Origin: JAFGRR01 sp964563855
GTDB taxonomy: Bacteria > Planctomycetota > Phycisphaerae > UBA1845 > Fen-1342
Assembly (NCBI GenBank): GCA_964563855.1
Contig: CAZLYU010000016.1
Span: 1-62,994 of the forward strand
DNA length: 62,994 nt
Reading direction: 5' to 3'
The notes beneath the pieces are model-generated. The model made no database searches and was not told the origin of the DNA. It worked only from the letters and a program-made list of their open reading frames with translations. The stretch's first letter is position 1. Every line of letters begins with the position of its first letter. A program made the translations under genes and the position numbers. Below, piece after piece: positions 7,274 to 15,370 of the stretch.

Positions 7274-8479
7274 TCAGCTTAGCCAGTCTTCGGCTGCGAG
7301 GCGTTCGGGGACGTAGGTTTCGGTTACGTAGCTGATGTCTTTGGTGATGAGTGATTCGACCTCCATTTTGAAGCCGTTGTTGAGCATGTGTTGGATTTCG
7401 CGCTGCCAGGCTTTGTGATCTTTGAACCAGGGGTAGGCCATGATTTGTTTGGCGCGGGAGACGTCGCGTTCGTTGAGCATGATCTGCACATCGTCGCTAA
7501 GGCCGCACTGCTGGTAGTCTTTGGCGCGGATGCCGAGGAATTTGGCTTCGGGGATGGCGAGGCGTTCGCTTTCGAAAGCGAGGCTGATCGAACCCTGTTT
7601 GATGACGCTATAGATGTAGTGTCCCCAGGGGTCGCAATCGAGCAGACAGATGACGGGGAGCTTGAGCTCCTGGTTGAAGCGTCGCAGCAGGCGTCGGACG
7701 CCGCGTGGGGGCTGACCGCCGCCGTGGGTGACGATGCAGTTGTGCTTTTCCCAGAAGCGGTCTTCGTTGAAGCGACGCCAGACGGTTCCCTTTTCGACGT
7801 GGAGGACGAAATCGGCCTCGCACTGGGTGAACTCGATGACCTCGGGCTCGACGATGGAGGGGATCTGGTAGCCGCCGGAGCCCATGCGGCGGGCGTTGAT
7901 TTCGTCTCCGGCGTCGAGAAAGGTGATGTTTCCGACGAGGCCGCCGCGGACGTCGGCGAAGACATGGAGTTCCTCGCGGAGTGAGCCGAGGACGACCTCG
8001 AGATCTTCGAGCACGCCGTCGCTTTCGGTCTGCTCGTTGAAGGTTTTTTCTTTTGTGCCCTGGATGGTGTGGAGGCCTTTGTAGTACATGCCTCGCAAGC
8101 TGAGCGTCTTGCCTTGATCGATGAGTTCGGTGATGCCTTGCCCGTGGAGCAGGGTCTGCATGAACTTGCGGGCCTGGCCGAGGTTGAAGAGCTGGCGGGT
8201 GTTTTTGGCGTCGCCCATTTGCAGGATGCCGCGGCGTTTGTTCCATTTGGTGTTGCTTGCGGAACGGGTGGGGACGTCGACCTTGGGTTCGCGTCCGGCG
8301 AGGGCCGAGCGGGCGACGCTTTCGGCGAGGTCGTGGATGGCGGCAGCGGTGCGTGTGTCGCGTTCGGCGCGGGCGGCGTCGCGATCGCGTGTGGCGGCGG
8401 CGGCCGTGCGGGCGGGGGCGGACGCGACGCGCTTGGTTTGCTGGGCGGCTTTCTTCTTGGTGGATTTCTTCTTGGCCAT
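7274..8479 (-). CDS. top6A: DNA topoisomerase VI subunit A (Spo11/Top6A family)
   Basis: This is the DNA-cleaving subunit of a type IIB topoisomerase, 401 residues. After a Lys/Ala-rich tail (1-70) it shows the Top6A order. The 5Y-CAP domain has SLRGMYYKGL with the catalytic Tyr at 132 or 133. Next come VLEDLEVVLGSLREEL and GSGGYQIPSIVEP. The Toprim domain has Glu229 (VLHVEKG) and the D-x-D pair Asp281/Asp283 (LLDCDPWGHYIYSVIKQGSI). It then continues FESERLAIPEAKFLGI. The match to archaeal Top6A is close along the whole length. Top6B, the GHKL ATPase partner usually next door, is not in this window. The gene overlaps nothing and is 18 bases downstream of the LCAT-like gene on the same strand. 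A Spo11-like or orphan role is possible. Confidence 0.92.
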   Translation of the reverse strand: MAKKKSTKKKAAQQTKRVASAPARTAAAATRDRDAARAERDTRTAAAIHDLAESVARSALAGREPKVDVPTRSASNTKWNKRRGILQMGDAKNTRQLFNLGQARKFMQTLLHGQGITELIDQGKTLSLRGMYYKGLHTIQGTKEKTFNEQTESDGVLEDLEVVLGSLREELHVFADVRGGLVGNITFLDAGDEINARRMGSGGYQIPSIVEPEVIEFTQCEADFVLHVEKGTVWRRFNEDRFWEKHNCIVTHGGGQPPRGVRRLLRRFNQELKLPVICLLDCDPWGHYIYSVIKQGSISLAFESERLAIPEAKFLGIRAKDYQQCGLSDDVQIMLNERDVSRAKQIMAYPWFKDHKAWQREIQHMLNNGFKMEVESLITKDISYVTETYVPERLAAEDWLS

Positions 8480-8497
8480 GGCTGCCGTTCGGGGGCG

Positions 8498-9919
8498 CTA
8501 GCGGGGATCTTCCAAGAGCAGGTAGAGCAGATTGTCGATGAACTCGGCGTTTTTGGTTATTCCCAGATGGTCATCGAAGATGAACCGCACGGTTTCCCAG
8601 TCGACCGGGCCGCGCAGTTTGGGGGTCCAGGATGCGCGATCGAGGCGCTCGTCGGCGAGGGCGCTGGCGCGGGTGACCGTGCCGTCGCCGGCGGCGTAAT
8701 GAACGACGGCGAGCCGCCCGTTGGCCTGGGCCTGGAGGACGGCGTTGGTGGGGATGGCGTCGCCGGCGATGAGGTGGATGTCGAGCCCGGGCGGTGGTGC
8801 GGCGGGCTGGTCGAGCGCGGCGTGGAATTGTCGGGCGCGACGGAGCGCTTTCGCTTGATGATCGAGCGCGACCGCGCTACGGGTCTCGGGGTCGTTGATT
8901 GCTGGGAGCAGCCATTCGAGGACGCGGGCCTGGTCGTGGGCGGCGAGCCCCCAGCCCATCTCTTGCCAGAGCGCGGGGTCGTAGAGATCGTCGATGACGG
9001 CGCCGTGCTGGTCGAGCAGGACGTGGTGTCGGCCGCGGGGGAGCAGTTGGTAGATCGCGGGCATGGTTCCGAGGATGGCCGGGGCGTAACTTGGGAGGAA
9101 GGCGGCGAAGTGCGCGCCCTCGACCAATTGCTGCAGCGCTTTGGCGGATCCGGCGTTGGGCGTGCCGACGAGGATGACGCGTTCGACGTGTTCGGCTCCG
9201 GCCCAGGTGATTTCGGGCTGGCCTTCGTGGGGGAGATCGCTGACGCCGTAGCGCAGGTAGTAGCGGGCGATGAGTCCGCCCATGGAGTGGGCGACGAGAT
9301 CGAACTTGAGGTCGTCGCGGTCGACGCCGTAGCGTTCGTTGAGCATGGCGCGGACGTAGGCTTTTCGGTCTTGGATGAAGTCGTGGAGTTGTTGGGCGTT
9401 CTCGACGTTGTCGCGGCGCCAGTCGTATGCGAATTGGAAGCAGGTGTAGTGGTCTTCGCCGTAGTCGACGGCTCCGGCTTCGACGAGTTGTTGGTCGCGG
9501 AAGCCGCCGACGCCGAGCGCGACGAGGATGTTGCGGTATGCGTTGAGTGCGATGGGGATGCCGATGACATCGAGTTTGAGGGTTGAGAGGACGCCGTCGG
9601 GCCGGACGTTGTCGGTGAGCTGTTTGAGGGATTTTTCGGGTTGCATGGGGAGGGCGATGGCGCGAGCGCCGGCGGGCCGCTGGGGGTTGGCGTAATCGCG
9701 GGTGAATCCGCCCCAGACGAGTTCGTCTGTTTGTGCGTCGCGGAGGTGCGAGCCGAGGATTCCGGGGATGACGATGACGGGGTTTCGCTGGGTGTCGGGG
9801 GCCTGGGCGGCGCGGTTGTAGATTTCGGCGAGTCGGCCGGGATTGGGCGGCGCTGCGCAGCCGAGGGCGATGGTGAGACCTGACACGCAGAGCAACGGGC
9901 GCCAGTTGAGGCGGTGCAT
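8498..9919 (-). CDS. lecithin:cholesterol acyltransferase-like lipoprotein (alpha/beta hydrolase)
   Basis: The protein has 473 residues. Its N-terminus is a lipoprotein signal with lipobox ALGC (Cys21), so it should be membrane-anchored on the periplasmic side. NPVIVIPGILGSHL resembles the LCAT/PDAT lid-and-oxyanion region, FAYDWRRDN is the typical Y-D-W-R element, and the nucleophile elbow is AHSMGG with Ser212, with Ala replacing the usual Gly. Later VERVILVGTPNAGSAKAL and DGTVTRASAL (acidic triad region) complete the fold. Likely activity is ester hydrolysis or acyl transfer on a lipid or polymer; the substrate is unknown. It lies directly upstream of top6A on the same strand, with no evident functional link. 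Confidence 0.82.
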   Translation of the reverse strand: MHRLNWRPLLCVSGLTIALGCAAPPNPGRLAEIYNRAAQAPDTQRNPVIVIPGILGSHLRDAQTDELVWGGFTRDYANPQRPAGARAIALPMQPEKSLKQLTDNVRPDGVLSTLKLDVIGIPIALNAYRNILVALGVGGFRDQQLVEAGAVDYGEDHYTCFQFAYDWRRDNVENAQQLHDFIQDRKAYVRAMLNERYGVDRDDLKFDLVAHSMGGLIARYYLRYGVSDLPHEGQPEITWAGAEHVERVILVGTPNAGSAKALQQLVEGAHFAAFLPSYAPAILGTMPAIYQLLPRGRHHVLLDQHGAVIDDLYDPALWQEMGWGLAAHDQARVLEWLLPAINDPETRSAVALDHQAKALRRARQFHAALDQPAAPPPGLDIHLIAGDAIPTNAVLQAQANGRLAVVHYAAGDGTVTRASALADERLDRASWTPKLRGPVDWETVRFIFDDHLGITKNAEFIDNLLYLLLEDPR

Positions 9920-10068
9920 GCGGCTCCTTTCTCGACGCAGGGGCGGATGGGGCTCACGCAGCGGGATCGTGTCGGGTTGGGGGTGGGGGCGTCAAGCGGA
10001 GCGGTGGGTGATCGGCGGTGCTCGATGATTCGGTTCGATTGGCGGCGTTGTTCGGCTGAGCAGCGCGA

Positions 10069-10074
10069 TATACT
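10069..10074 (+). promoter_or_regulatory. candidate -10 box implying a leaderless sigma-factor mRNA
   Basis: TATACT ends 7 bases before the GTG at 10082, so transcription would begin at or next to the start codon. TTGTTC at 10048-10053 is a possible -35 at a short 15-base spacing. If real, this excludes the in-frame upstream starts. Confidence 0.35.
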
Positions 10075-10081
10075 TGGCGGC

Positions 10082-10669
10082 GTGGACATTTACAGCCAAA
10101 CGCATGCGACGCTGTTGCACCGGCTTGGGTCGGACGATAAGGCCGCGTGGATCGAGTTCCATGGGCGTTACGGGGAGCTGATCAAGGGATTTGCGAAGCG
10201 TCAGGGTCTGCAGGCGGCGGACTGCGACGATGTGACGCAGGATGTGTTGCTGGCGCTCGCGCAGTCGATGCCGAATTTCACGTATGACCCGAGTAAGGGG
10301 AAGTTTCGTTCGTATTTAAAGACGGTCACGCTGCGGGCGATTTTCAAGCGTCGCAACAAGAAGCGTGGGGAAGTTGACCTGGAGCACATCGAGAACGCGA
10401 CGAAGGCGGCGGCGAACGACGAAGTGGTCGAGACGGCTTGGGAGCAGGAGTGGCGTCAGTACCACGTTCGGCAGGCGATGCGGACGATCGCGGTGGAGTT
10501 CAACGATCACGATCGGAAGGCGTTTCAGATGTACGCGGTTGAGGGGGTGGACGCGAAGCAGACGGCGGACGCGTTGGGTCTGAGCATTGATCAGGTGTAT
10601 CAGGCGAAGTCGCGGATCACGCGTCGGCTGCAGACGTTGGTGGAACAGCAGGTTTGCGAGGAAGGGTGA
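10082..10669 (+). CDS. ECF-family RNA polymerase sigma factor
   Basis: The protein has 195 residues with GTG start 10082, beginning VDIYSQTHATLLHRLGSDDK. Region 2 is seen in WIEFHGRYGELIKGFAKRQG, CDDVTQDVLLALAQSM and FRSYLKTVTLRAIFKRRNKK. Region 4 is seen in FQMYAVEGVDAKQTADALGL and IDQVYQAKSRITRRLQTLVE. ATG 10025 is an alternative start, but the TATACT box sits between the two, so I prefer 10082. The gene is followed at 43 bases by a membrane Ser/Thr kinase. This sigma/kinase pairing is common in planctomycetes, where the kinase is thought to take the place of an anti-sigma factor. No anti-sigma gene is present here. Confidence 0.88.
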   Translation: MDIYSQTHATLLHRLGSDDKAAWIEFHGRYGELIKGFAKRQGLQAADCDDVTQDVLLALAQSMPNFTYDPSKGKFRSYLKTVTLRAIFKRRNKKRGEVDLEHIENATKAAANDEVVETAWEQEWRQYHVRQAMRTIAVEFNDHDRKAFQMYAVEGVDAKQTADALGLSIDQVYQAKSRITRRLQTLVEQQVCEEG

Positions 10670-10712
10670 GGCGGCTCCGCGTCGCCGCGACGACGTATTG
10701 GAGCGTTGGGCG

Positions 10713-12116
10713 ATGAGCGTCAAGGTCGATTGGTTCGACGATCCGACGCAACTGATTGGGGCGGTTCGCGCGTCGCAGCGTGAGACGTCGCGGGCGCCGA
10801 CGATTGCGGGCTATGAGATTTTGCGGGAGTTGGGTCGTGGGGGGCAGGGGTCGGTGTATGCAGCGACGCAGCTGTCGACGAAGCGCAGCGTGGCGATCAA
10901 GGTTTTGGCGGAAGGGGCGTGGGCGACGCGTACGCGTCGGCGGCGGTTTGAGCGTGAGATTGACCTGATTGCGACGCTGCGGCATCCGAACATTGTGCGG
11001 CTGTATGACAGCGGATTGACGAGCGACGGCTATCCGTACTACGTGATGGACTACGTGGAGGGGATGTGCCTCGACGAGATGATCGGCGTGGCGGCGAGCG
11101 CGAGCCTGGATCATGCGGACGACGTGCTCGACGCGCGGCCGGCGCGGCGGAGTGCGATCTCGCTGCTGGCGCCGCGGCCGATCGTGCGGGTGATGATGCG
11201 GGTGGCGGATGCGGTGCACTATGCGCACCAGCGAGGGATCATTCATCGGGATCTGAAGCCGAGCAATATACGGATTGATGGTCAGATCGAGCCGATGGTG
11301 CTGGATTTCGGTTTGGCGAAGCTGTCGACGGAGGTGTATGGGGAGCCGACGTCGACGATGAGTCAGGTGGGGGAGTTTATGGGGTCGCTGCCGTGGGCGT
11401 CGCCGGAGCAGGTGGAGGGGGTTCCGGAAGGGATCGACATTCGGACGGACGTGTATTCGCTGGGTGTGATTCTGTTTCAACTGCTGACGGGTCGGTTTCC
11501 GTATCCGATGAATGAGGGTTTTAGCAATACGGTGGAGCACATTCGCGTGACGACGCCGCGTGCTCCAAGTTTGCTGGCGCGGGACATCGACGGTGATTTG
11601 GACACGATCGTGTTGAAGTGTCTGGCGAAGTCGGCGGGGGATCGGTATCAGACGGCGGGGGCGTTGGCGCGCGATTTGGAGCATTGGCTGGCGAACGAGC
11701 CGATTGAGGCGAAGCGCGACAACGCGATGTATGCGTTGCGGCAGTCGATGCGTCGCTATCGGCATATGTGGCGGCTGGTGGCGGCGGTGGCGGTGGCGGC
11801 GTTGCTGGTATTGGCGGGGGTGTCGACGATGCTGCTGGAAGCGCGTCTGGATTCGGCGGCGCTGCGTGCGGCTGGCGATCGGAATATGCAACTGGTGACG
11901 CGGATTCTCGCGGCGACTGACGGGACGCGTGTGACGGATGTGCAGGCGAACGCGGTCGAGGCGTTGGGTGATGATCTGGTGAGCGTCGCTTCGTCGCTGC
12001 CGGAGAAGCTGGTGTCGGATCTGGGGAGTCGGATTGCGAGGCGGCTGCGGGCGTTGGAGGGGCCGGAGGCGGGAGCGCGGTTTGAGCGTCGGCTGCGTGC
12101 GGCGCGGATGCCGTGA
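10713..12116 (+). CDS. membrane-anchored serine/threonine protein kinase (PknB-like)
   Basis: The protein has 467 residues. A full Hanks-type kinase domain covers about 34-325: glycine loop GRGGQGSVYA (41-50), ATP Lys63 (AIKV), catalytic loop HRDLKPSN (177-184), DFG (197-199), and an APE equivalent ASPEQ (228-232). A membrane helix follows (351-374, MWRLVAAVAVAALLVLAGVS) with a short extracytoplasmic tail of about 90 residues and no recognisable sensor. A 30-residue insert between the hinge and catalytic loop (125-155) is unusual. I start at ATG 10713; the frame is open further upstream, but that part overlaps the sigma gene. It probably signals with the preceding ECF sigma factor. Confidence 0.88.
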   Translation: MSVKVDWFDDPTQLIGAVRASQRETSRAPTIAGYEILRELGRGGQGSVYAATQLSTKRSVAIKVLAEGAWATRTRRRRFEREIDLIATLRHPNIVRLYDSGLTSDGYPYYVMDYVEGMCLDEMIGVAASASLDHADDVLDARPARRSAISLLAPRPIVRVMMRVADAVHYAHQRGIIHRDLKPSNIRIDGQIEPMVLDFGLAKLSTEVYGEPTSTMSQVGEFMGSLPWASPEQVEGVPEGIDIRTDVYSLGVILFQLLTGRFPYPMNEGFSNTVEHIRVTTPRAPSLLARDIDGDLDTIVLKCLAKSAGDRYQTAGALARDLEHWLANEPIEAKRDNAMYALRQSMRRYRHMWRLVAAVAVAALLVLAGVSTMLLEARLDSAALRAAGDRNMQLVTRILAATDGTRVTDVQANAVEALGDDLVSVASSLPEKLVSDLGSRIARRLRALEGPEAGARFERRLRAARMP

Positions 12117-12140
12117 GCGACGTGAAGCTTGGCTAGCGGC

Positions 12141-12169
12141 TTGACTTCGCTCGGGCGGACTCTGACAAT
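12141..12169 (+). promoter_or_regulatory. candidate promoter for thrS-infC
   Basis: TTGACT (12141-12146) and GACAAT (12164-12169) have exactly 17 bases between them. The resulting leader would be about 185 bases. I could not recognise a T-box (no AGGGTGG-type element) or a threonyl-tRNA mimic in it. Confidence 0.4.
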
Positions 12170-12361
12170 TCGGGGTTCACAGCGATCGATACGCGCGGAT
12201 TCGCCTTGGAGCCCACGAGATGCGTCGAACACCAACAGCGTGATGCACACACCGCGTTCGGTACGTTTCTGGTTTTCGACGATTGTCATGCTCGCGGGTC
12301 GCAGGGCGATGTTTGACCGACACGGTCGGCGACCGGCGAGTGGATGGGGATTCCGCTAGTC

Positions 12362-14542
12362 ATGGTCAACGTGCATTTACCTGATGGGAAAGTGATTGAG
12401 GCCCGCGACGGGGCGACCGTTGGCGAGGTGATCGAGCAGATCGGGCCGGGGCTGGCGCGGAAGGCCGTGGCGGCGAAGGTCGATGGTGCGTTGACGGAGC
12501 TGTTTCGTCCGCTGACGGGTTCGGACGTGAAGCTCGAGGCGCTGACGCTGGATGACGAAGCCGGGCTGGAAGTGGCGCGGCATAGCTGCGCGCATGTGAT
12601 GGCGGAGGCGATCTGTGCGTTGTGGCCGGAGACGCGGCTGGTGTATGGGCCGGCGGTGGAGAACGGCTTCTATTACGACCTTGATCTCGACTATCGCTTG
12701 ACGCCGGAAGATCTGAAGCGCGTTGAGTCGAAGATGGATGAGATTGCGAAGGCGGGGCGGCCGTTCACGCGTTACGAGCTGGCGCGTGAGCCGGCGATGG
12801 AGAAGCTGCGGGCGGAGGCGAATCGATACAAGGTCGACAATGCGGAGCGTGCGCAGGGCGACGTGCTGAGCTTTTACGTTACGGGGGAGCGGGACAGCGG
12901 GTGTTTTGAAGATCTTTGCCGCGGTCCGCACGTGCCGACGACGCGTCACATTGGGGCGTACAAGCTGATGAGCGTGGCGGCGTCGCATTGGCACGGGGAC
13001 ACGTCGTCGGCGTCATTGCAACGGGTGTATGGCACGACGTGGGCTGACAAGAAGCAGTTGCGGGCGTATCTGGACCGACTGGAAGAGGCGCGGAAGCGTG
13101 ATCATCGCAAGATCGGTCCGGAGCTTGGGCTGTTTACGTTGGATGCCGAGGTGGGGCCGGGGCTGGCGTTGTGGAAGCCGCGGGGGGCGGTGCTGCGTCA
13201 TACGCTGGAGCACGCGATTCGCACTGAGTTGCTGCGGCGCGGCTATCAGCCGGTGTATACGCCGCACATTGGGAAGCTGAGTCTGTATCGGACGAGTGGT
13301 CACTATCCGTATTACAAGGACAAGCAGTATCCGCCGCTGTTTGAGTCTCATCGGGCGGAGCGTGTGAGTCGGTTGTGGGAGCTGGCGCGTCTTTCGGAGA
13401 GTCCGGTTGCGACGGATGAAGAGTTGGAGCTGTACGCGGAGCTGGGGGAGCAGTACGCCGACATTCGCGAGGCCGGATACCCCCGTGAGTCGTCGGTTGA
13501 AGATCGCTTGCGGCGGATCAATCACTGGCTGGCGATGGAAGACGGTTATTTGTTGCGTCCGATGAACTGTCCGCATCACGTGCGGATCTACGCATCGGAT
13601 CGGCGTAGCTATCGCGATCTTCCGATTCGGCTGGCCGAGTTTGGGACGGTGTATCGGTATGAGCAGTCGGGCGAGGTTCAGGGGCTGACGCGGGTGCGGG
13701 GGCTGACGCAGGATGACGCGCACATTTTCTGCACGCCGAGCCAGTTGGCGGCGGAGGTTGATGACTGCATTGATCAGGCGAAGCTGGTTTTGAGCTGGGT
13801 GGGTCTGAACGACTACACGGTCGAGGTGGCGTTGCGCGACCCGGCGAGCGACAAGTATGTGGGTTCTGACGAGAACTGGTCGCAGGCTGAGGCGGCGGTG
13901 CGTTCGGCGGCGTCGAAGTCGGGACTGCGGTATACGGAGGCCATTGGGGAAGCCGCGTTTTATGGTCCGAAGATCGACTTTCACGTGAAGGATGCGATTG
14001 GTCGGAGCTGGCAGTTGGGGACGGTGCAGGTGGATTACAACCTGCCGGAGCGGTTCGCGCTGACGTATGTTGGGGAGGACGATCGCGAGCACCGGCCGGT
14101 GATGGTGCACCGGGCGCCGTTTGGCAGTTTTGAGCGTTTCGTTGGTATTCTGATTGAGCATTTTGCGGGTGCGTTCCCGCTGTGGCTGGCGCCGATTCAG
14201 GCGAAAGTCTGCACGGTGAGCGAGAAGTCGGCCGATTACGGCTTAAAGGTGTTTGATCGCGCGGTGAACGCCGGTCTGCGTGTGTCGCTGGATGACAGCG
14301 GCGACCGGGTGGGTGCGAAGATTCGGCGTGCGACGCTGGAGAAGATTCCGTACATCCTGGTCTTGGGTGAGCAGGAAGCGGCGGAAAACAAGGTGAATGT
14401 GCGTACGCGAGGGGGCCTGCAGTTGGGCTCTTACACGCTGGAAGCGTTTTTGCACGCGTGCGCGACGGAGATTGCGGAGCGGTCGGTGACCGGGCTCGGG
14501 CCTGGCGCGTCTGCGGCCGCCGAGGATGATGAACGGAGGTAG
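12362..14542 (+). CDS. thrS: threonine--tRNA ligase
   Basis: This is a class II aminoacyl-tRNA synthetase, 726 residues from ATG 12362 (MVNVHLPDGKVIEARDGATV); an upstream ATG at 12344 adds six residues and is less homologous. The order is TGS domain (1-65), editing domain with the H-x3-H element RHSCAHVMAEA and a Cys-x-x-x-H near ERDSGCFEDLCRGPH, catalytic core with PHIGKLSLYRTSGHYPYYKD, MNCPHHVRIY and FGTVYRYEQSGEVQGLTRVR, then the anticodon domain (VHRAPFGSFERFVGILIEHF, then PIQAKVCTVSEK). About 65 residues (near 325-388) are inserted between PYYKD and EDGYLLRPMNCPHH; they are charged and helical and absent from the E. coli-type enzyme. infC follows 5 bases after the stop. Confidence 0.96.
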   Translation: MVNVHLPDGKVIEARDGATVGEVIEQIGPGLARKAVAAKVDGALTELFRPLTGSDVKLEALTLDDEAGLEVARHSCAHVMAEAICALWPETRLVYGPAVENGFYYDLDLDYRLTPEDLKRVESKMDEIAKAGRPFTRYELAREPAMEKLRAEANRYKVDNAERAQGDVLSFYVTGERDSGCFEDLCRGPHVPTTRHIGAYKLMSVAASHWHGDTSSASLQRVYGTTWADKKQLRAYLDRLEEARKRDHRKIGPELGLFTLDAEVGPGLALWKPRGAVLRHTLEHAIRTELLRRGYQPVYTPHIGKLSLYRTSGHYPYYKDKQYPPLFESHRAERVSRLWELARLSESPVATDEELELYAELGEQYADIREAGYPRESSVEDRLRRINHWLAMEDGYLLRPMNCPHHVRIYASDRRSYRDLPIRLAEFGTVYRYEQSGEVQGLTRVRGLTQDDAHIFCTPSQLAAEVDDCIDQAKLVLSWVGLNDYTVEVALRDPASDKYVGSDENWSQAEAAVRSAASKSGLRYTEAIGEAAFYGPKIDFHVKDAIGRSWQLGTVQVDYNLPERFALTYVGEDDREHRPVMVHRAPFGSFERFVGILIEHFAGAFPLWLAPIQAKVCTVSEKSADYGLKVFDRAVNAGLRVSLDDSGDRVGAKIRRATLEKIPYILVLGEQEAAENKVNVRTRGGLQLGSYTLEAFLHACATEIAERSVTGLGPGASAAAEDDERR

Positions 14543-14550
14543 CGCTCATC
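14535..14550 (+). promoter_or_regulatory. ribosome binding site and AUC start codon of infC
   Basis: GGAGGT (14535-14540), itself overlapping the thrS stop, is 7 bases ahead of ATC at 14548. The next usable start, TTG 14560, would be 19 bases away and would remove the conserved residues I-D-R-N. This is the AUU/AUC start type that IF3 uses for autoregulation. Confidence 0.72.
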
Positions 14551-15183
14551 GATCGGAACTTGCGTAGTAACGAGCAGATTCGTATCTCGCCGGTGCGGCT
14601 GATTGATCAGAATGAACAGCAGCTTGGCGTCGTTGATACGTTTGAAGCCCTGCGAATGGCCCGCGACGCGGGTCTTGACCTGGTTGAGGTTGCGCCGACG
14701 GCGCGGCCGCCGGTTTGCCGGATCATGGATTACGGCAAGTGGAAGTATGACCAGAAGAAGAAGCAGCATAAGAAGCAGCAGCCGGAGCAGTTGATCAAAG
14801 AGGTGCGGCTGCGGCCGAAGACGGATGATCATGATCGGCAGATCAAGATCAACCGGGCGATCCGGTTTTTCGCGAAGGGCAACAAGGTTCAGTTCACGAT
14901 GCAGTTTCGCGGTCGTGAGCGATTTAACCGCGAGATTCCGCTGGAGATCTTCGACGGCATTTTGAAGATGTTCGGCGAGAAGGTGAAGGTGGAGCGGCGG
15001 CCGTCGATGGAGGGCCGCGTGATGATCATGATTCTCGCTCCGGTGAAGGGTGCGTTCGCGGATGTGACGGTCGAGGATCTTGAAGAAGACGATCAGAATC
15101 ACGAGGAGACGCAGGACACCGCATCGGACGCCGAGGGGGATGGTGGTGAGGATGATGCGGCTGATCGCGCGGCGGGGGCGTAA
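14548..15183 (+). CDS. infC: translation initiation factor IF-3 (AUC start)
   Basis: IF-3 keeps 30S subunits free and proofreads initiation codons. From ATC at 14548 it has 211 residues: (M)DRNLRSNEQIRISPVRLI, with the conserved N-terminal domain (GLDLVEVAPTARPPVCRIMD, YGKWKYDQKKK), the lysine-rich linker (KKKQHKKQQPEQLIKEVRLR) and the C-terminal domain (FRGRERFNREIPLEIFDGIL, RRPSMEGRVMIMILAP). An acidic tail of about 40 residues (EDLEEDDQNHEETQD...) extends beyond the normal end. It follows thrS as in many bacteria, but rpmI and rplT do not follow. The non-canonical start predicts autoregulation by IF-3 itself. Confidence 0.95.
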   Translation: MDRNLRSNEQIRISPVRLIDQNEQQLGVVDTFEALRMARDAGLDLVEVAPTARPPVCRIMDYGKWKYDQKKKQHKKQQPEQLIKEVRLRPKTDDHDRQIKINRAIRFFAKGNKVQFTMQFRGRERFNREIPLEIFDGILKMFGEKVKVERRPSMEGRVMIMILAPVKGAFADVTVEDLEEDDQNHEETQDTASDAEGDGGEDDAADRAAGA

Positions 15184-15263
15184 GCGCGGGTTCGGTTGGC
15201 GTGTCGGGCGTACGAAGTGGTTGGGCCGCATGGCGGACGCCAGCCTGATCGTTTGTCATGGGT

Positions 15264-15299
15264 TTGCCTGCCGATGCGAACAGCCAGCGTCGGGGCGCC
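15264..15299. repeat. intergenic repeat, copy 1
   Basis: This 36-base stretch (core GATGCGAACAGCCAGCG) matches 17084-17119 with about seven mismatches and no gaps. It lies between the convergent infC and nth genes. It is too diverged to be a recent insertion; origin and role are unknown. Confidence 0.4.
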
Positions 15300-15370
15300 C
15301 GGGCGGCCTTGCATCGATGTGATGGACGGCGTTCGAGCGCGCTTGGCGAGTGGCGGGCGTGCGAAGTGAA

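Noticed and set aside
8069..9586. A 505-codon plus-strand frame opposite top6A and the LCAT-like gene
   Set aside because: It spans parts of two well-supported genes and consists of Val/Gly/Asp/Glu runs.
13979..13994. A further parS-like site in thrS (TTTCACGTGAAGG)
   Set aside because: Only the central 10 bases match; the outer bases of the palindrome are lost.
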